Positions 1 to 8,128 of a DNA stretch of 64,000 nucleotides are shown here, one piece after another; position 1 is the stretch's first letter, and each line of letters starts with the position of its first letter. Under the pieces are notes generated by a model. That model made no database searches. It saw only the letters and a program-made list of their open reading frames with translations, and had not been told where the DNA came from. Source of the stretch: an uncultured Sphingomonadaceae bacterium (GTDB lineage: Bacteria; Pseudomonadota; Alphaproteobacteria; Sphingomonadales; Sphingomonadaceae). The translations under genes were made by a program, and so were the position numbers. The DNA lies in the NCBI GenBank assembly GCA_937995515.1, contig CALKJZ010000014.1, forward strand, positions 62,001-126,000, written 5' to 3'.

Positions 1-1308
1 CGCCCAGTCGGCATTGGCAAGCGCCTTTTCGAGCACGGCCGGGAAGTCGCCCACGTCGAAGACGAGCCCGAGGCCGTTGTCGTGGGGCAGTTCGGCGGGC
101 GTGAGCAGGTTGCGGCGGCGGATCTCGTCAACCCCGAGGCCAAGCTCGCGCGCGGCCGCCTCCATCAGCCGCTCGATGATGTAGGTTGCCTCGGGCCGCC
201 CGGCGCCGCGATAGGCATCGACCGGCGCGGTGTTGGTGACAACGCCATGGACGCCGTTGTGGATTGCGGGAATGCGATAGACCCCGCCCATGATCCGCCC
301 GCCGGCGAGCGTCTGGATCGCCGGGCCGTAGATCGACTGGTAGGCGCCGAGGTCGGACCAGCTCTCCACCTTGAGCGCAACAATCCGCCCCTCGGCATCG
401 AGCGCAAGCGCGGCATCGGAGACCATCGCCCGGCCGTGGGTGTCGGTCTGGAAGGCGTCTGACCGGTCGCCCGCCCACTTGACCGGCCGGCCGAGGGCGC
501 GCGCTGCGTGCAGGACGATCGCATATTCGGGGTAGACGAAGGTTTTCATGCCGAACCCGCCGCCGACATCGCCGGTGACGATCCGCAGGTGATCGGGCGG
601 GCACTTCAGCACGAGGCCGGCGAGCAGCATCCGCATGCCGGCCACGCCCTGGGTGCCGGCGTGGAGCGTGAAGCCGGATTCATTGTCCCATTCGCCGACG
701 GCTGCTCGCACCTCCATCGAGGTGGGGGCGACGCGGGTCTGCACGATGCGCAGCCTGGTCACGTGCGCGGCCGACGCGAGCGCCGCCGCGACGCGCGCGC
801 GGTCGCCCACCTCCCAGAAGAACAGGCTGTTGGAGGGCGCATCGGGCCAGATCTTCGGCGCATCCGGCGCGATTGCCGCCTCGATGGTGGCAACTGCGGG
901 CAGCTCCTCATAGTCGACGAGGATCGCCTCGGCAGCGGCCTGCGCCTGCGCCCGTGTCTCGGCCACCACGAAGGCCACGCCATCGCCGACGAAGCGCACC
1001 GTGTCGGTTGCCAGCAGGGGTCGCGGGGTCTGCACCGGGCCCGAAAGCGGCACGACGCAGGGGATGGGCCCATAGTCGGCAAGATCGGCGCCCGTGTAGA
1101 TGGCAACAACGCCCTCCATGTCGCGCGCGGCCGAGGTGTCGATCCCGCGGATCCGGGCATGGCCATGGGGCGAGCGCAGCGTGACCCCGTGCAGCATGCC
1201 CGGCAGCTGGATATCGTCGGTGTAACGACCGCGGCCGGTCAGGAGGCGCGCATCCTCCACGCGCGTGACCGACTTGCCCACCCCGGTCTGGCTCGTTCCG
1301 AACTTCAT
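1..1308 (-). CDS. Molybdenum hydroxylase large subunit, CoxL form II-like (partial)
   Basis: Large, molybdopterin-binding subunit of a xanthine dehydrogenase / aldehyde oxidase / CO dehydrogenase-type hydroxylase. The 436 visible residues are the N-terminal part; the C-terminus, with the active-site Glu region, lies beyond the left edge. The N-terminus reads MKFGTSQTGVGKSVTRVEDA, followed by the aldehyde oxidase a/b-hammerhead domain (about 20-130) and the start of the Mo-cofactor domain with GGGFGMK near residue 260. The loop AYRGAGR near residue 375 is the form II signature, unlike AYXCSFR of true CO dehydrogenase, so a CO substrate is unlikely and the real substrate is unknown. The ATG overlaps the SDR stop as ATGA and is preceded by GGAGGACA. 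The FAD and 2Fe-2S subunits are presumably further left. Confidence 0.88.
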   Translation of the reverse strand, partial: MKFGTSQTGVGKSVTRVEDARLLTGRGRYTDDIQLPGMLHGVTLRSPHGHARIRGIDTSAARDMEGVVAIYTGADLADYGPIPCVVPLSGPVQTPRPLLATDTVRFVGDGVAFVVAETRAQAQAAAEAILVDYEELPAVATIEAAIAPDAPKIWPDAPSNSLFFWEVGDRARVAAALASAAHVTRLRIVQTRVAPTSMEVRAAVGEWDNESGFTLHAGTQGVAGMRMLLAGLVLKCPPDHLRIVTGDVGGGFGMKTFVYPEYAIVLHAARALGRPVKWAGDRSDAFQTDTHGRAMVSDAALALDAEGRIVALKVESWSDLGAYQSIYGPAIQTLAGGRIMGGVYRIPAIHNGVHGVVTNTAPVDAYRGAGRPEATYIIERLMEAAARELGLGVDEIRRRNLLTPAELPHDNGLGLVFDVGDFPAVLEKALANADWA

Positions 1309-2123
1309 CGCTGCCTGTCCTCCGCCAGAATGGCCTCCAGACCACACTTATAGTCGGGATGGCGCAGCCGGTAGCCTGTCACTCGGCCGAGTTTCCGGCC
1401 TGCGACCACACGCCTCTCGGTCCAGAAGCCGCGCGCCATGGGCGAAAGCGCGGCATCGTCGAGCGGCTTGAGCGGCGGAAAGGGCACGCCAAGCAGCCGG
1501 CAGGCGTGCTCGGTCACGTGGCGCGGCTCGGCGGGCAGGCTGTCGACGATGTTGAAGATCCCGGCGGCGCCCGCCTCCATCAGCGCGAGGGCGGCGCCTG
1601 CGATGTCGTCCACATGGATGCGGCTGAAGCGGTGACCCGGCCGGTCGATGCGCCGGGCTGTCCCGGCCCGCACCTCATCGAGCGCCGAGCGGCCCGGTCC
1701 GTAGATCCCGGGCAGGCGCAGGATGGTGGCGCCGACCGCCTGCCAGCCGAGGTCGGCACGTGTGCGGGCGCTGCGCCGGCCGCCGCCGATGGGTGCGGAT
1801 TCATCCACCCAGGCGCCGCCCGTGTCGCCATAGACCCCGGTGGAGGAGAGATAGAAGAGCCGCGCGCGGCTTCCGGCGAGCGTTGCGCCAAGGCGGGCAA
1901 GCACCGGATCCTCGCCCGTTTCGCGCGCCGGGGGGACGGAGGACAGGATGTGCGTTGCAGCTGCGATCCGCGCCTCGAGCGCGGGGTCGTCGAAGCCGAT
2001 CGCCCCTTCGCCTGCCGTGCGGCGGACGCCGGTGACTTCCCAGCCGCGCGCCCGGGCCTCGGCGGCGATGCGGCTGCCGCTGTAGCCCTGGCCGAGGATG
2101 AGGAGGTGCGGCCTTGTGCCCAT
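1305..2123 (-). CDS. YeeZ-like SDR family NAD(P)-dependent protein
   Basis: 272-residue extended-SDR-like protein. The N-terminus LLILGQGYSGSRIA is a Rossmann dinucleotide loop (GxGYxG), then LFYLSSTGVYGDTGG in the middle and RIHVDDIAGA further on, the layout of YeeZ-type NAD-dependent epimerase/dehydratase proteins. No convincing YxxxK catalytic pair follows the STGVYG strand, so it may bind nucleotide without classical SDR chemistry. It starts 9 nt after the aroC stop and its TGA overlaps the start of the hydroxylase gene, so the three are probably one transcript. Substrate unknown. Confidence 0.8.
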   Translation of the reverse strand: MGTRPHLLILGQGYSGSRIAAEARARGWEVTGVRRTAGEGAIGFDDPALEARIAAATHILSSVPPARETGEDPVLARLGATLAGSRARLFYLSSTGVYGDTGGAWVDESAPIGGGRRSARTRADLGWQAVGATILRLPGIYGPGRSALDEVRAGTARRIDRPGHRFSRIHVDDIAGAALALMEAGAAGIFNIVDSLPAEPRHVTEHACRLLGVPFPPLKPLDDAALSPMARGFWTERRVVAGRKLGRVTGYRLRHPDYKCGLEAILAEDRQR

Positions 2124-2132
2124 CGCAGCCGC

Positions 2133-3209
2133 TCAGCGCCCCGTCTGCGCCCGGTGCATCAGCTTGGCATCGGCCAGCACGAGCGCCATCATCGCCTCGG
2201 CCACCGGCACGGCGCGGATCCCGACGCACGGGTCATGCCGGCCCCTGGTGACGATCTCGGTTGCCTCGCCGGCGCGCGTGATGGTCTCAACCGGCGTGAG
2301 GATGCTGCTGGTGGGCTTGAGCGCAAGGCGCACGACCACCGGCTGGCCGGTGGAGATGCCGCCCGCCGTGCCGCCGGCATGGTTCGACAGGAAGACCGGG
2401 CCGCCCCCCGGGCCGGGCCGCATGGCATCGGCATTTGCCTCGCCGCAGAGCCGCGCGGCGGCAAATCCGTCGCCGATCTCCACCCCCTTGACCGCGTTGA
2501 TCCCCATCATCGCGGCCGCGAGCTGCGAATCGAGCTTCATGTAGACCGGTGCGCCCCAGCCCGCCGGCACGCCCTCGGCCACCACTTCCACGATCGCGCC
2601 GAGCGACGAGCCGGCCCTGCGCGCCGCATCGAGCGCCACGCTCCAGCGGGCTGCGGCTGCGGCATCGGGGCAGAAGAAGGGGTTGGATCCGATCTCGGCC
2701 GCATCGAAGGCCGCGCGGTCGATCGGGTCGCCGCCCAGTTCGACCACATAGCCGCAGATCCGCACGGCCTCGCCGAGCACCTGCCGGGCCACGGCGCCGG
2801 CCGCTACGCGCGCGGCCGTCTCGCGCGCGCTGGCGCGGCCGCCGCCGCGCGGATCGCGCAGGCCATATTTGGCGTCATAGGCCCAGTCCGCGTGGCCGGG
2901 GCGATAGGCCCTTGCGACCTCCGCATAGTCTTTCGAGCGCTGGTCGACGTTGCGGATGAGGAGGCTGATCGGAGTGCCGGTCGTCAGCCCCTCGTGGGTG
3001 CCGGAGAGGATCTCCACCCGGTCCGGCTCCTGCCGCTGGGTGGTAAAGCGGCTCTGGCCCGGCCGGCGCCGGTCGAGGAAGGGCTGGATGTGGTCCTCGG
3101 TCAGCGGCAGGCCCGGCGGACAGCCATCCACCACGCACCCGATCGCCGGCCCGTGGCTTTCCCCCCAGGTGGTGAAGCGGAAACTGTGCCCGAAACTGTT
3201 GAACGACAT
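2133..3209 (-). CDS. aroC: Chorismate synthase
   Basis: Catalyses the last step of the shikimate pathway, conversion of 5-enolpyruvylshikimate 3-phosphate to chorismate with reduced FMN. The 358-residue product has normal family length and carries [20 protein letters not shown] at the N-terminus, [15 protein letters not shown] (signature 2) near residue 125 and a C-terminal [19 protein letters not shown] signature. The start is taken at 3209 (MSFNSFG) because homologues begin this way; an in-frame ATG at 3221 (MGAPMSF) is possible and neither has a strong ribosome binding site. It lies 179 bp downstream of the fabI stop with a hairpin in between, so it may be read through from fabI or have its own promoter. 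Confidence 0.96.
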   Translation of the reverse strand: MSFNSFGHSFRFTTWGESHGPAIGCVVDGCPPGLPLTEDHIQPFLDRRRPGQSRFTTQRQEPDRVEILSGTHEGLTTGTPISLLIRNVDQRSKDYAEVARAYRPGHADWAYDAKYGLRDPRGGGRASARETAARVAAGAVARQVLGEAVRICGYVVELGGDPIDRAAFDAAEIGSNPFFCPDAAAAARWSVALDAARRAGSSLGAIVEVVAEGVPAGWGAPVYMKLDSQLAAAMMGINAVKGVEIGDGFAAARLCGEANADAMRPGPGGGPVFLSNHAGGTAGGISTGQPVVVRLALKPTSSILTPVETITRAGEATEIVTRGRHDPCVGIRAVPVAEAMMALVLADAKLMHRAQTGR

Positions 3210-3370
3210 GGGCGCGCCCATGCCGGAGCCGGGCGCCGAGGGAAAGGGCCGAGGCGCCCGGCGGCATCGGCTCCGACATGGCCAGCCGCGCCGGGGATCG
3301 GGGGCCCCTGCCGGCCATTGGGGTCTTGCCGCATCGCCCGGGGCGGGGGCGGCCCGAGGCCTGCCCGCGC

Positions 3371-3390
3371 GCCGGCTTCCCGAAGCCGGC
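3371..3390 (-). terminator. Hairpin downstream of fabI
   Basis: Perfect inverted repeat, arms 3371-3379 (GCCGGCTTC) and 3382-3390 (GAAGCCGGC) with a two-base centre, 11 nt past the fabI stop. There is no T-tract, so it is either a weak or Rho-assisted terminator or an attenuating stem between fabI and aroC. Function is inferred from position only. Confidence 0.35.
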
Positions 3391-3400
3391 CGGGCCGGCC

Positions 3401-4219
3401 CTAGGGCTGCTCGCGCCCCGCGACGGCGATGTCGGGTGCGTCCTCGGCCTTCATGCCAACCACATGGTAGCCGGCATCGACGTGCAGCGTCTCGCCGGTC
3501 ACGCCCGAGGCGAGCTCCGACAGGAGGAACAGCGCAGCACCGCCGACATCCCCAAGCGTGATGTTGCGCCGGAGCGGGCTGTTGAGCTCGTTCCACTTCA
3601 GGATGTAGCGGAAGTCGCCGATGCCGCTTGCTGCCAGCGTCTTGACCGGCCCGGCCGAAAGCGCGTTCACGCGGATGCCGTCCCTGCCGAGATCCTCGGC
3701 GAGGTAGCGCACCGAGGCCTCGAGCGCGGCCTTGGCGACCCCCATCACATTGTAGTGGGGCACCACCTTCTCTGCCCCATAGTAGGTGAGCGTGAGCAGG
3801 CTGCCGCCCGGCGCCATCATCGCTGCCGCGCGGCGCGCAACGGCCGTGAAGCTGTAGGCGGAAATCTCGAGCGAGGTGCGGAAGTTCGCGCGCGAGGTGT
3901 CGATGTAGCGGCCGCGCAGCTCGGCCTTGTCGGAAAAGCCGATGGCATGGACGAGAAAGTCGATGCGCGGCCAGGCTGCAGCGAGCGCCCCGAAGCAGGC
4001 ATCGATCGACTCGTCCGAGCCGACATCGCACGGGAAGAGGAGGTGTGCGCCAACCGACTGCGCGAGCGGGCGCACGCGCCGCTCGATCGCCTCGCCCTGG
4101 TAGGAGAATGCCAGTGCTGCGCCATGGGCGGCGAGGTGTTGGGCAATCCCCCACGCGAGCGACCGGTCGTTGGCAACGCCCATGATGAGCCCGCGCCTGC
4201 CTGCCATCAGCCCGGACAT
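3401..4219 (-). CDS. fabI: Enoyl-ACP reductase [NADH]
   Basis: Performs the final reduction in each cycle of type II fatty acid synthesis. The 272-residue protein has the FabI nucleotide-binding start [19 protein letters not shown], the LVHAIGF strand near 93, and the catalytic Tyr-x6-Lys in [20 protein letters not shown] near residues 160-170. The C-terminal substrate loop contains the [14 protein letters not shown] region. The start has a strong Shine-Dalgarno (AAGGAGG) and lies 15 nt after the YihY-family gene, so it belongs to the dnaJ-yihY-fabI run. An N-terminal MSGLMAGRR allows a second start at the second Met. Confidence 0.96.
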   Translation of the reverse strand: MSGLMAGRRGLIMGVANDRSLAWGIAQHLAAHGAALAFSYQGEAIERRVRPLAQSVGAHLLFPCDVGSDESIDACFGALAAAWPRIDFLVHAIGFSDKAELRGRYIDTSRANFRTSLEISAYSFTAVARRAAAMMAPGGSLLTLTYYGAEKVVPHYNVMGVAKAALEASVRYLAEDLGRDGIRVNALSAGPVKTLAASGIGDFRYILKWNELNSPLRRNITLGDVGGAALFLLSELASGVTGETLHVDAGYHVVGMKAEDAPDIAVAGREQP

Positions 4220-4234
4220 CGTGCCTCCTTCGCC

Positions 4235-5173
4235 TCAGCCCCGTTCCGCTGCCGCCTTGCTGTTGCCGGTGGCGCCGGCAACCGCCGCGGCGACCCTTAA
4301 GGCGATTTCGCCGCGTTTCGCCAGAGCCGCGTTCGTCTCGGCGCCGAGCACCATGGCAAAGCCGATGGTGTAGAAGAACAGCAGCACGACCATCACGCCC
4401 GTGAACGCGCCATAGGTGAGCGAGAAGTTGGTGGCCGATGCGATCCATGGCCCGAGCAGCGCGGTGGCGCCCACCCAGACAAGGGTGACGATGGCCGCGC
4501 CCGGCCATGCGGCTGCGCGGATGCCGCGCGGCGACAGCGCGGCGAACAGGGCCCAGAGGCTGAGGAACAGGACGGCGGTGCCAAGCAGGCGGGACATGTC
4601 CACCCACCCGCCCGGCCAGTCGAGCGCGGGAAGGAGCTTCTGCGCGAGGCTCGAGGCCAGCTGGGCTGCCAGCTGGCCGAAGAAGCCGAGGAGCACGAGC
4701 AGCATCGCAACAAGCGTGACGCCGATTGCAAGCAGCCGCTCCTGCCAGAAGGGGCGCCCGGCCCCGGCCTCGTGCGCGCGCAGCAGCAGGTCTCTGACCG
4801 TGCCGATGAAGCCCGATGTGGTCCACAACGCGATTGCCGCCCCGACGAGGAGCGCGGTGCCCGAGCGGGCCTCTATCACCTCGGCGATGGCCGGGCCGAC
4901 AAGCTGCGCCACGTCTGGCGGAAGTGTCGTCAGGAACTGGGCGATGGCCGTGCGCCCCGCCTCCGTCCGCCCGAAGGAGGTGGCAAGCGCATGGACGAGG
5001 ATGGTGGCCGGAAAGAGCGTGGCGAGCGACAGATAGGCAAGGTTTCCCGCGTGGATGAACCCGTCGCGCAGGGCCCGGTCAATGGCGCGGTAGCCAATCG
5101 CGAGTGCGGTGAGCGTGCCGACCCCGAGGCCTCTCATCAGGGTGTGCACCCGGCCGACGAAGGCCTCGGGCAT
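4235..5173 (-). CDS. YihY/virulence factor BrkB family membrane protein
   Basis: Inner-membrane protein of 312 residues with about six hydrophobic segments (for example around [38 protein letters not shown] and [20 protein letters not shown]), the arrangement of the YihY/BrkB family once annotated as RNase BN. Its biochemical role is unknown. The start at 5173 (MPEAFVG) lies 4 nt after the dnaJ-like stop; open frame continues upstream to 5224 but would overlap that gene. The C-terminal tail is Ala-rich and cytoplasmic. Position between a co-chaperone and fabI suggests only co-transcription. Confidence 0.85.
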   Translation of the reverse strand: MPEAFVGRVHTLMRGLGVGTLTALAIGYRAIDRALRDGFIHAGNLAYLSLATLFPATILVHALATSFGRTEAGRTAIAQFLTTLPPDVAQLVGPAIAEVIEARSGTALLVGAAIALWTTSGFIGTVRDLLLRAHEAGAGRPFWQERLLAIGVTLVAMLLVLLGFFGQLAAQLASSLAQKLLPALDWPGGWVDMSRLLGTAVLFLSLWALFAALSPRGIRAAAWPGAAIVTLVWVGATALLGPWIASATNFSLTYGAFTGVMVVLLFFYTIGFAMVLGAETNAALAKRGEIALRVAAAVAGATGNSKAAAERG

Positions 5174-5177
5174 GCGT

Positions 5178-6116
5178 TCAGGCGCCTGCGGTGGCCGACT
5201 GGCGGTCGCGCAGGAAGGCCGCAAGTGCGGGATCGTTGGCAGGCACCTCCACCAGCACGCGGGCGAGCTGGTCTCCCCTGCCGCCGGACTTGCGGGTGAA
5301 GCCCTTTCCCTTGAGCCGCATCAGGCGGCCCGAGGAGGTGCCGGGCTGGATGGCAAGCATCACGTCGCCATCGACCGTTGGCACCCGCACCCGGCCGCCG
5401 AGCACCGCCACCTCGAGCGGCACCGGCAGGTCCATGCGGATATCGTCGCCGTCGCGGGTGAAGCGCGGATCCGGCCCGATGCTGATGGTGACAATGGCAT
5501 CGCCCGGCCCCCCCGGTCCGGGCTCGCCCTGGCCTGCGAGGCGCAGCTGCTGCCCGTCCACCACGCCGGGCGGAATCCTGAGGTCGATGGTCTTGCCGCC
5601 GGCCAGCGTCACCCGCTGCGGCGCCGAGACCGCCGCATCCCGGAACGGCACCTCCAGCCGGTAGGCGACATCGGCACCCCTCCTCGGTGCGCGCGAACGG
5701 CCCGCCCCCGCCCCGGCCGCGCGGCGGAGCTCCTCGCCGAACAGCTCGGCGAACAGGTCCGACGGGTCGCCGCGGAAGCTGAAGCCCTCGCCCGTTGCCC
5801 AGCCGTCGCCCGCCCCTCCGGGGCCCCGGCGCGCCCCGGCTCCGGCCCCGCGCGCCTGCGACCAGCCGCGCGGGTCGAACTGCGGGCCTCTCGGGTTGCC
5901 CTCGCTGTCGATCTCGCCGCGGTCATAGGCCTCCCGCTTCTTCGGGTCGGAGAGGATGTCGTAGGCGGCGGTCACGGCCTTGAAGCGTTCGGCGGCCCTC
6001 GGATTGTCCTTGTTGCGGTCCGGATGCAGCTCCTTGGCAAGCTTGCGATAGGCGCGCTTGATGGCCGCTGCGTCGGCCGATTTGGGAACGCCAAGCGTCG
6101 CGTAGAGATCCGCCAT
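5178..6116 (-). CDS. DnaJ/CbpA-type co-chaperone
   Basis: Hsp70 co-chaperone of the type without zinc finger (CbpA-like), 312 residues. A J domain fills residues 1-70 with the HPD motif in LAKELHPDRNKDNP. A Gly/Ala/Arg-rich linker (about 75-115) precedes the PSDLFAELFGEEL segment, and two C-terminal substrate-binding domains follow (about 145-305, with LRIPPGVVDGQQLRLAGQGE). The CxxCxGxG repeats of DnaJ proper are absent. First gene of the minus-strand run leading to fabI and aroC, divergent from pdxH. It would stimulate the ATPase of DnaK in the cytoplasm. Confidence 0.93.
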   Translation of the reverse strand: MADLYATLGVPKSADAAAIKRAYRKLAKELHPDRNKDNPRAAERFKAVTAAYDILSDPKKREAYDRGEIDSEGNPRGPQFDPRGWSQARGAGAGARRGPGGAGDGWATGEGFSFRGDPSDLFAELFGEELRRAAGAGAGRSRAPRRGADVAYRLEVPFRDAAVSAPQRVTLAGGKTIDLRIPPGVVDGQQLRLAGQGEPGPGGPGDAIVTISIGPDPRFTRDGDDIRMDLPVPLEVAVLGGRVRVPTVDGDVMLAIQPGTSSGRLMRLKGKGFTRKSGGRGDQLARVLVEVPANDPALAAFLRDRQSATAGA

Positions 6117-6255
6117 GCGCTGGGTCTAGCCTGTCGATTGCCCGCGTGCACTGTTGCAAGAATACAACAGGCATGTAGGGGCCCCGGCGGGGTGCGGCAA
6201 GGGGCCGGGGCGGGTGCCGGTTGCCGGGCCGGGCTGCGGCCGGTAGGCGCGCGCC
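6117..6255. promoter_or_regulatory. Divergent spacer dnaJ-like / pdxH with inverted repeat
   Basis: 139-bp spacer between two divergent starts, so it must hold both promoters. It contains the inverted repeat CTGTTG (6151-6156) and CAACAG (6165-6170) around an A/T-richer centre, the least GC-rich spot nearby and a plausible promoter or operator. No confident -35/-10 pair could be assigned. Confidence 0.3.
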
Positions 6256-6867
6256 ATGCCCGACCGCCTGCCGCCCATTGCCTTTGCCGAGCCGTTCGAA
6301 CGCTTCGCCCTGTGGATGGCCGATGCCGAAGCGAGCGAGCCCAACGACCCCAATGCCTGCGCGCTGGCAACGGTGGGCACAGGGGCTGACGGTCTTCCCG
6401 AACCGGACGTGCGCATCGTGCTGTGCAAGGCCTGGGGCCCCGAGGGGTTTGTGATCTACACCAATCTCGCAAGCGCCAAGGGCCGGCAGCTTGCCGCCTG
6501 CCCGCGCGCCGCGCTCGATTTCCACTGGAAGTCGTTGCGGCGGCAGGTGCGTCTTGCCGGTCCTGTCGGACCCTTGGCCGATGAGGTGGCCGACGCCTAT
6601 TTCGCCACCCGCCCGCGCGCCAGCCAGCTCTCGGCCTGGGCCTCGCGCCAGTCCGGGACGCTGGAGTCGCGCGCGGTCTTCGAGGCGGCGCTCGCCGAGG
6701 CGGATCGGCGCTTTCCCGGCCCCGTCCCGCGCCCGCCGCACTGGTCGGGCATTGTGGTCATGCCCCAGTGGATCGAGTTCTGGGAGGACCGGCCCGGCCG
6801 CCAGCATCATCGCGAGCGTTACGACCGGGCCGGCGAGGGGTGGGAGATGCGACTCCTCTACCCCTGA
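6256..6867 (+). CDS. pdxH: Pyridoxamine 5'-phosphate oxidase
   Basis: FMN-dependent oxidase converting pyridoxine or pyridoxamine 5'-phosphate to pyridoxal 5'-phosphate, the last step and salvage route of vitamin B6 synthesis. The 203-residue protein shows the family pattern: PDVRIVLCKAWGPEGFVIYT (FMN region, about 50-70), ASAKGRQLA, the ALDFHWKSLRRQVRLAG strand (about 86-102), SxWASxQS and the C-terminal WIEFWEDRPGRQHHRERY. Transcribed alone and divergent from the dnaJ-like gene. The predicted product looks complete and functional. Confidence 0.95.
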   Translation: MPDRLPPIAFAEPFERFALWMADAEASEPNDPNACALATVGTGADGLPEPDVRIVLCKAWGPEGFVIYTNLASAKGRQLAACPRAALDFHWKSLRRQVRLAGPVGPLADEVADAYFATRPRASQLSAWASRQSGTLESRAVFEAALAEADRRFPGPVPRPPHWSGIVVMPQWIEFWEDRPGRQHHRERYDRAGEGWEMRLLYP

Positions 6868-6908
6868 GTCGGCGTGGCAGGCTCCGCCAGCCGCAAGGGG
6901 GAGGCCTC

Positions 6909-8128
6909 ATGCCCGAGCGCTGTGCCATCCTGCGCGACCTTTCGCGCGGGCCGCTGCATCCGGCGCCGGTCATCGAGGAGGCCGAGCTTTCCGCCCGGGA
7001 TCTGCCCGGTGCGCGCGTGCGAGACGGGGGTGGCGGCGGTTGCCCCCGGAATGGAGACCCGGCCCATCGAACCGCTGGATTGGCGATCCGGCCCCCCAGC
7101 CGACCCGGTTTCCGGTGCCGCGACATGGGGCATCGAGGCGGGCCTTGCGCATCAGTCCCCCTGGACAGGACGGGGCGTGACGGTGGCGGTGATCGACTCC
7201 GGGATCGACGCTTTGCATCCGGCGTTCCGCGGTGTCCCCTTGTGCAGCAGGATTTCTCCGGATCCGGCAACGGGGACACCTCGGGCGACGGCACCCATTG
7301 CGCGGGCACCATCGTCGGCCGCGACGTGGATGGCACCCGGATCGGCGCAGCGCGCGGCGTGGAGCGGGCGCGCATCGCGCGCCTGTTCGGACCGGCAGGC
7401 GGCGGCAGTTCGCTGGCGCTCTACCAGGCCCTGCAATGGGCCGCGCAGGGTGGGGCCAACAGCCTGTCCATGTCGCTCGGCCACATTTTCATCGGCATGG
7501 CCGCGCATGGAACAGCGCGGCCTGCCGCGGCCGGCTGCCGTGTCGGCTGCGATGCGCGCGCTTGCGGCGAACCTGCGCCTCTTCGACCGGCTGATGGCCA
7601 TGCTGCGCGCCTGGCACGTCATCGGCATCGACACGCCGGTGGTGGCCGCCTCCGGCAACGACAGCAAGGGGCCCGCCTTCGAGGTGACAGCTGCGCTTGC
7701 CTCGGCGGCCGAAGCGGTGGTCTCGGTGGGCGCGGTCGGGCTGCTTTCCGGCGGACGCCCCCCGGCGGACGCCCCCCGGTGGCGCCCTTCACCCGGTGGC
7801 GCCCTTTTCCAACCGCAACCCGAAGGTGGTTGCGCGCCGGGTGGAGATGCTCTCGGCCTGCGCGAATGCGCAGGTGCGGGTGGCGAAGTCGGGCACCAGC
7901 AGGGCAGGGCCGCATGTCGCCGGGGTTGCCGCGCTCTGGCGGGAGGCGATCGCCGCCGCTGCGCCGGGTCTTGCCATGGCGCCAAGGGTTGCAGACCGGC
8001 TGCGGGCGGGCGCGCGCCGCCACCTCCTCGGCAGCCCCGACGATGCGGGCGACGATGGCGCGGGGCTGGGGACTGCGCCGCCTGCCTCACCCTCTCCCCC
8101 GCGCCGCGCACTGCGGCCCGCCGGCGTC
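6909..8128 (+). pseudogene. S8 (subtilisin-like) serine peptidase, frameshifted
   Basis: Remnant of a subtilisin-family peptidase whose pieces lie in three frames. The start MPERCAILRDLSRGPLHPAP (frame of 6909) gives way near 7020-7060 to the next frame, which carries the catalytic-Asp motif VAVIDSGID (Asp codon 7195-7197). Near 7225-7245 it returns to the first frame with SGDGTHCAGTIVGRDVDGTR, where family members have GHGTHCAG: the catalytic His codon is GAC (7287-7289), Asp. Near 7490-7510 it shifts again (PVVAASGNDSKGPAFE). After the duplications at 7750-7806 the third frame carries APFSNRNPKVV and the Ser motif SGTSRAGPHVAGVAALW (Ser codon 7898-7900). The 3' end runs into the glycosyltransferase gene and cannot be placed exactly. 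Residual function is unlikely. Confidence 0.85.
7750..7806. repeat. Two short tandem duplications inside the S8 pseudogene
   Basis: A 14-bp unit GGCGGACGCCCCCC occurs twice in tandem (7750-7763, 7764-7777). Immediately after, GGTGGCGCCCTT occurs at 7778-7789 and 7795-7806, a 17-bp direct repeat period. Removing one copy of each (14 + 17 = 31 bp) joins GLLSGGRPP directly to VAPFSNRNP in one frame, the sequence expected for an S8 peptidase, so these look like replication-slippage duplications that broke the gene. Confidence 0.85.

Noticed and set aside
1-1308. Aerobic CO dehydrogenase (true CoxL)
   Set aside because: The loop is AYRGAGR, form II; true CO dehydrogenase has AYXCSFR.
1359-3404. 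Long plus-strand open frame of 681 codons opposite the SDR and aroC genes
   Set aside because: Antisense to two well-identified genes; composition is Arg/Ala/Gly/His-rich without domains, the usual artefact of high-GC third positions.
7020-7806. Programmed ribosomal frameshifting as explanation for the S8 gene
   Set aside because: Several shifts in both directions, two tandem duplications and a lost catalytic His fit decay, not a programmed site.
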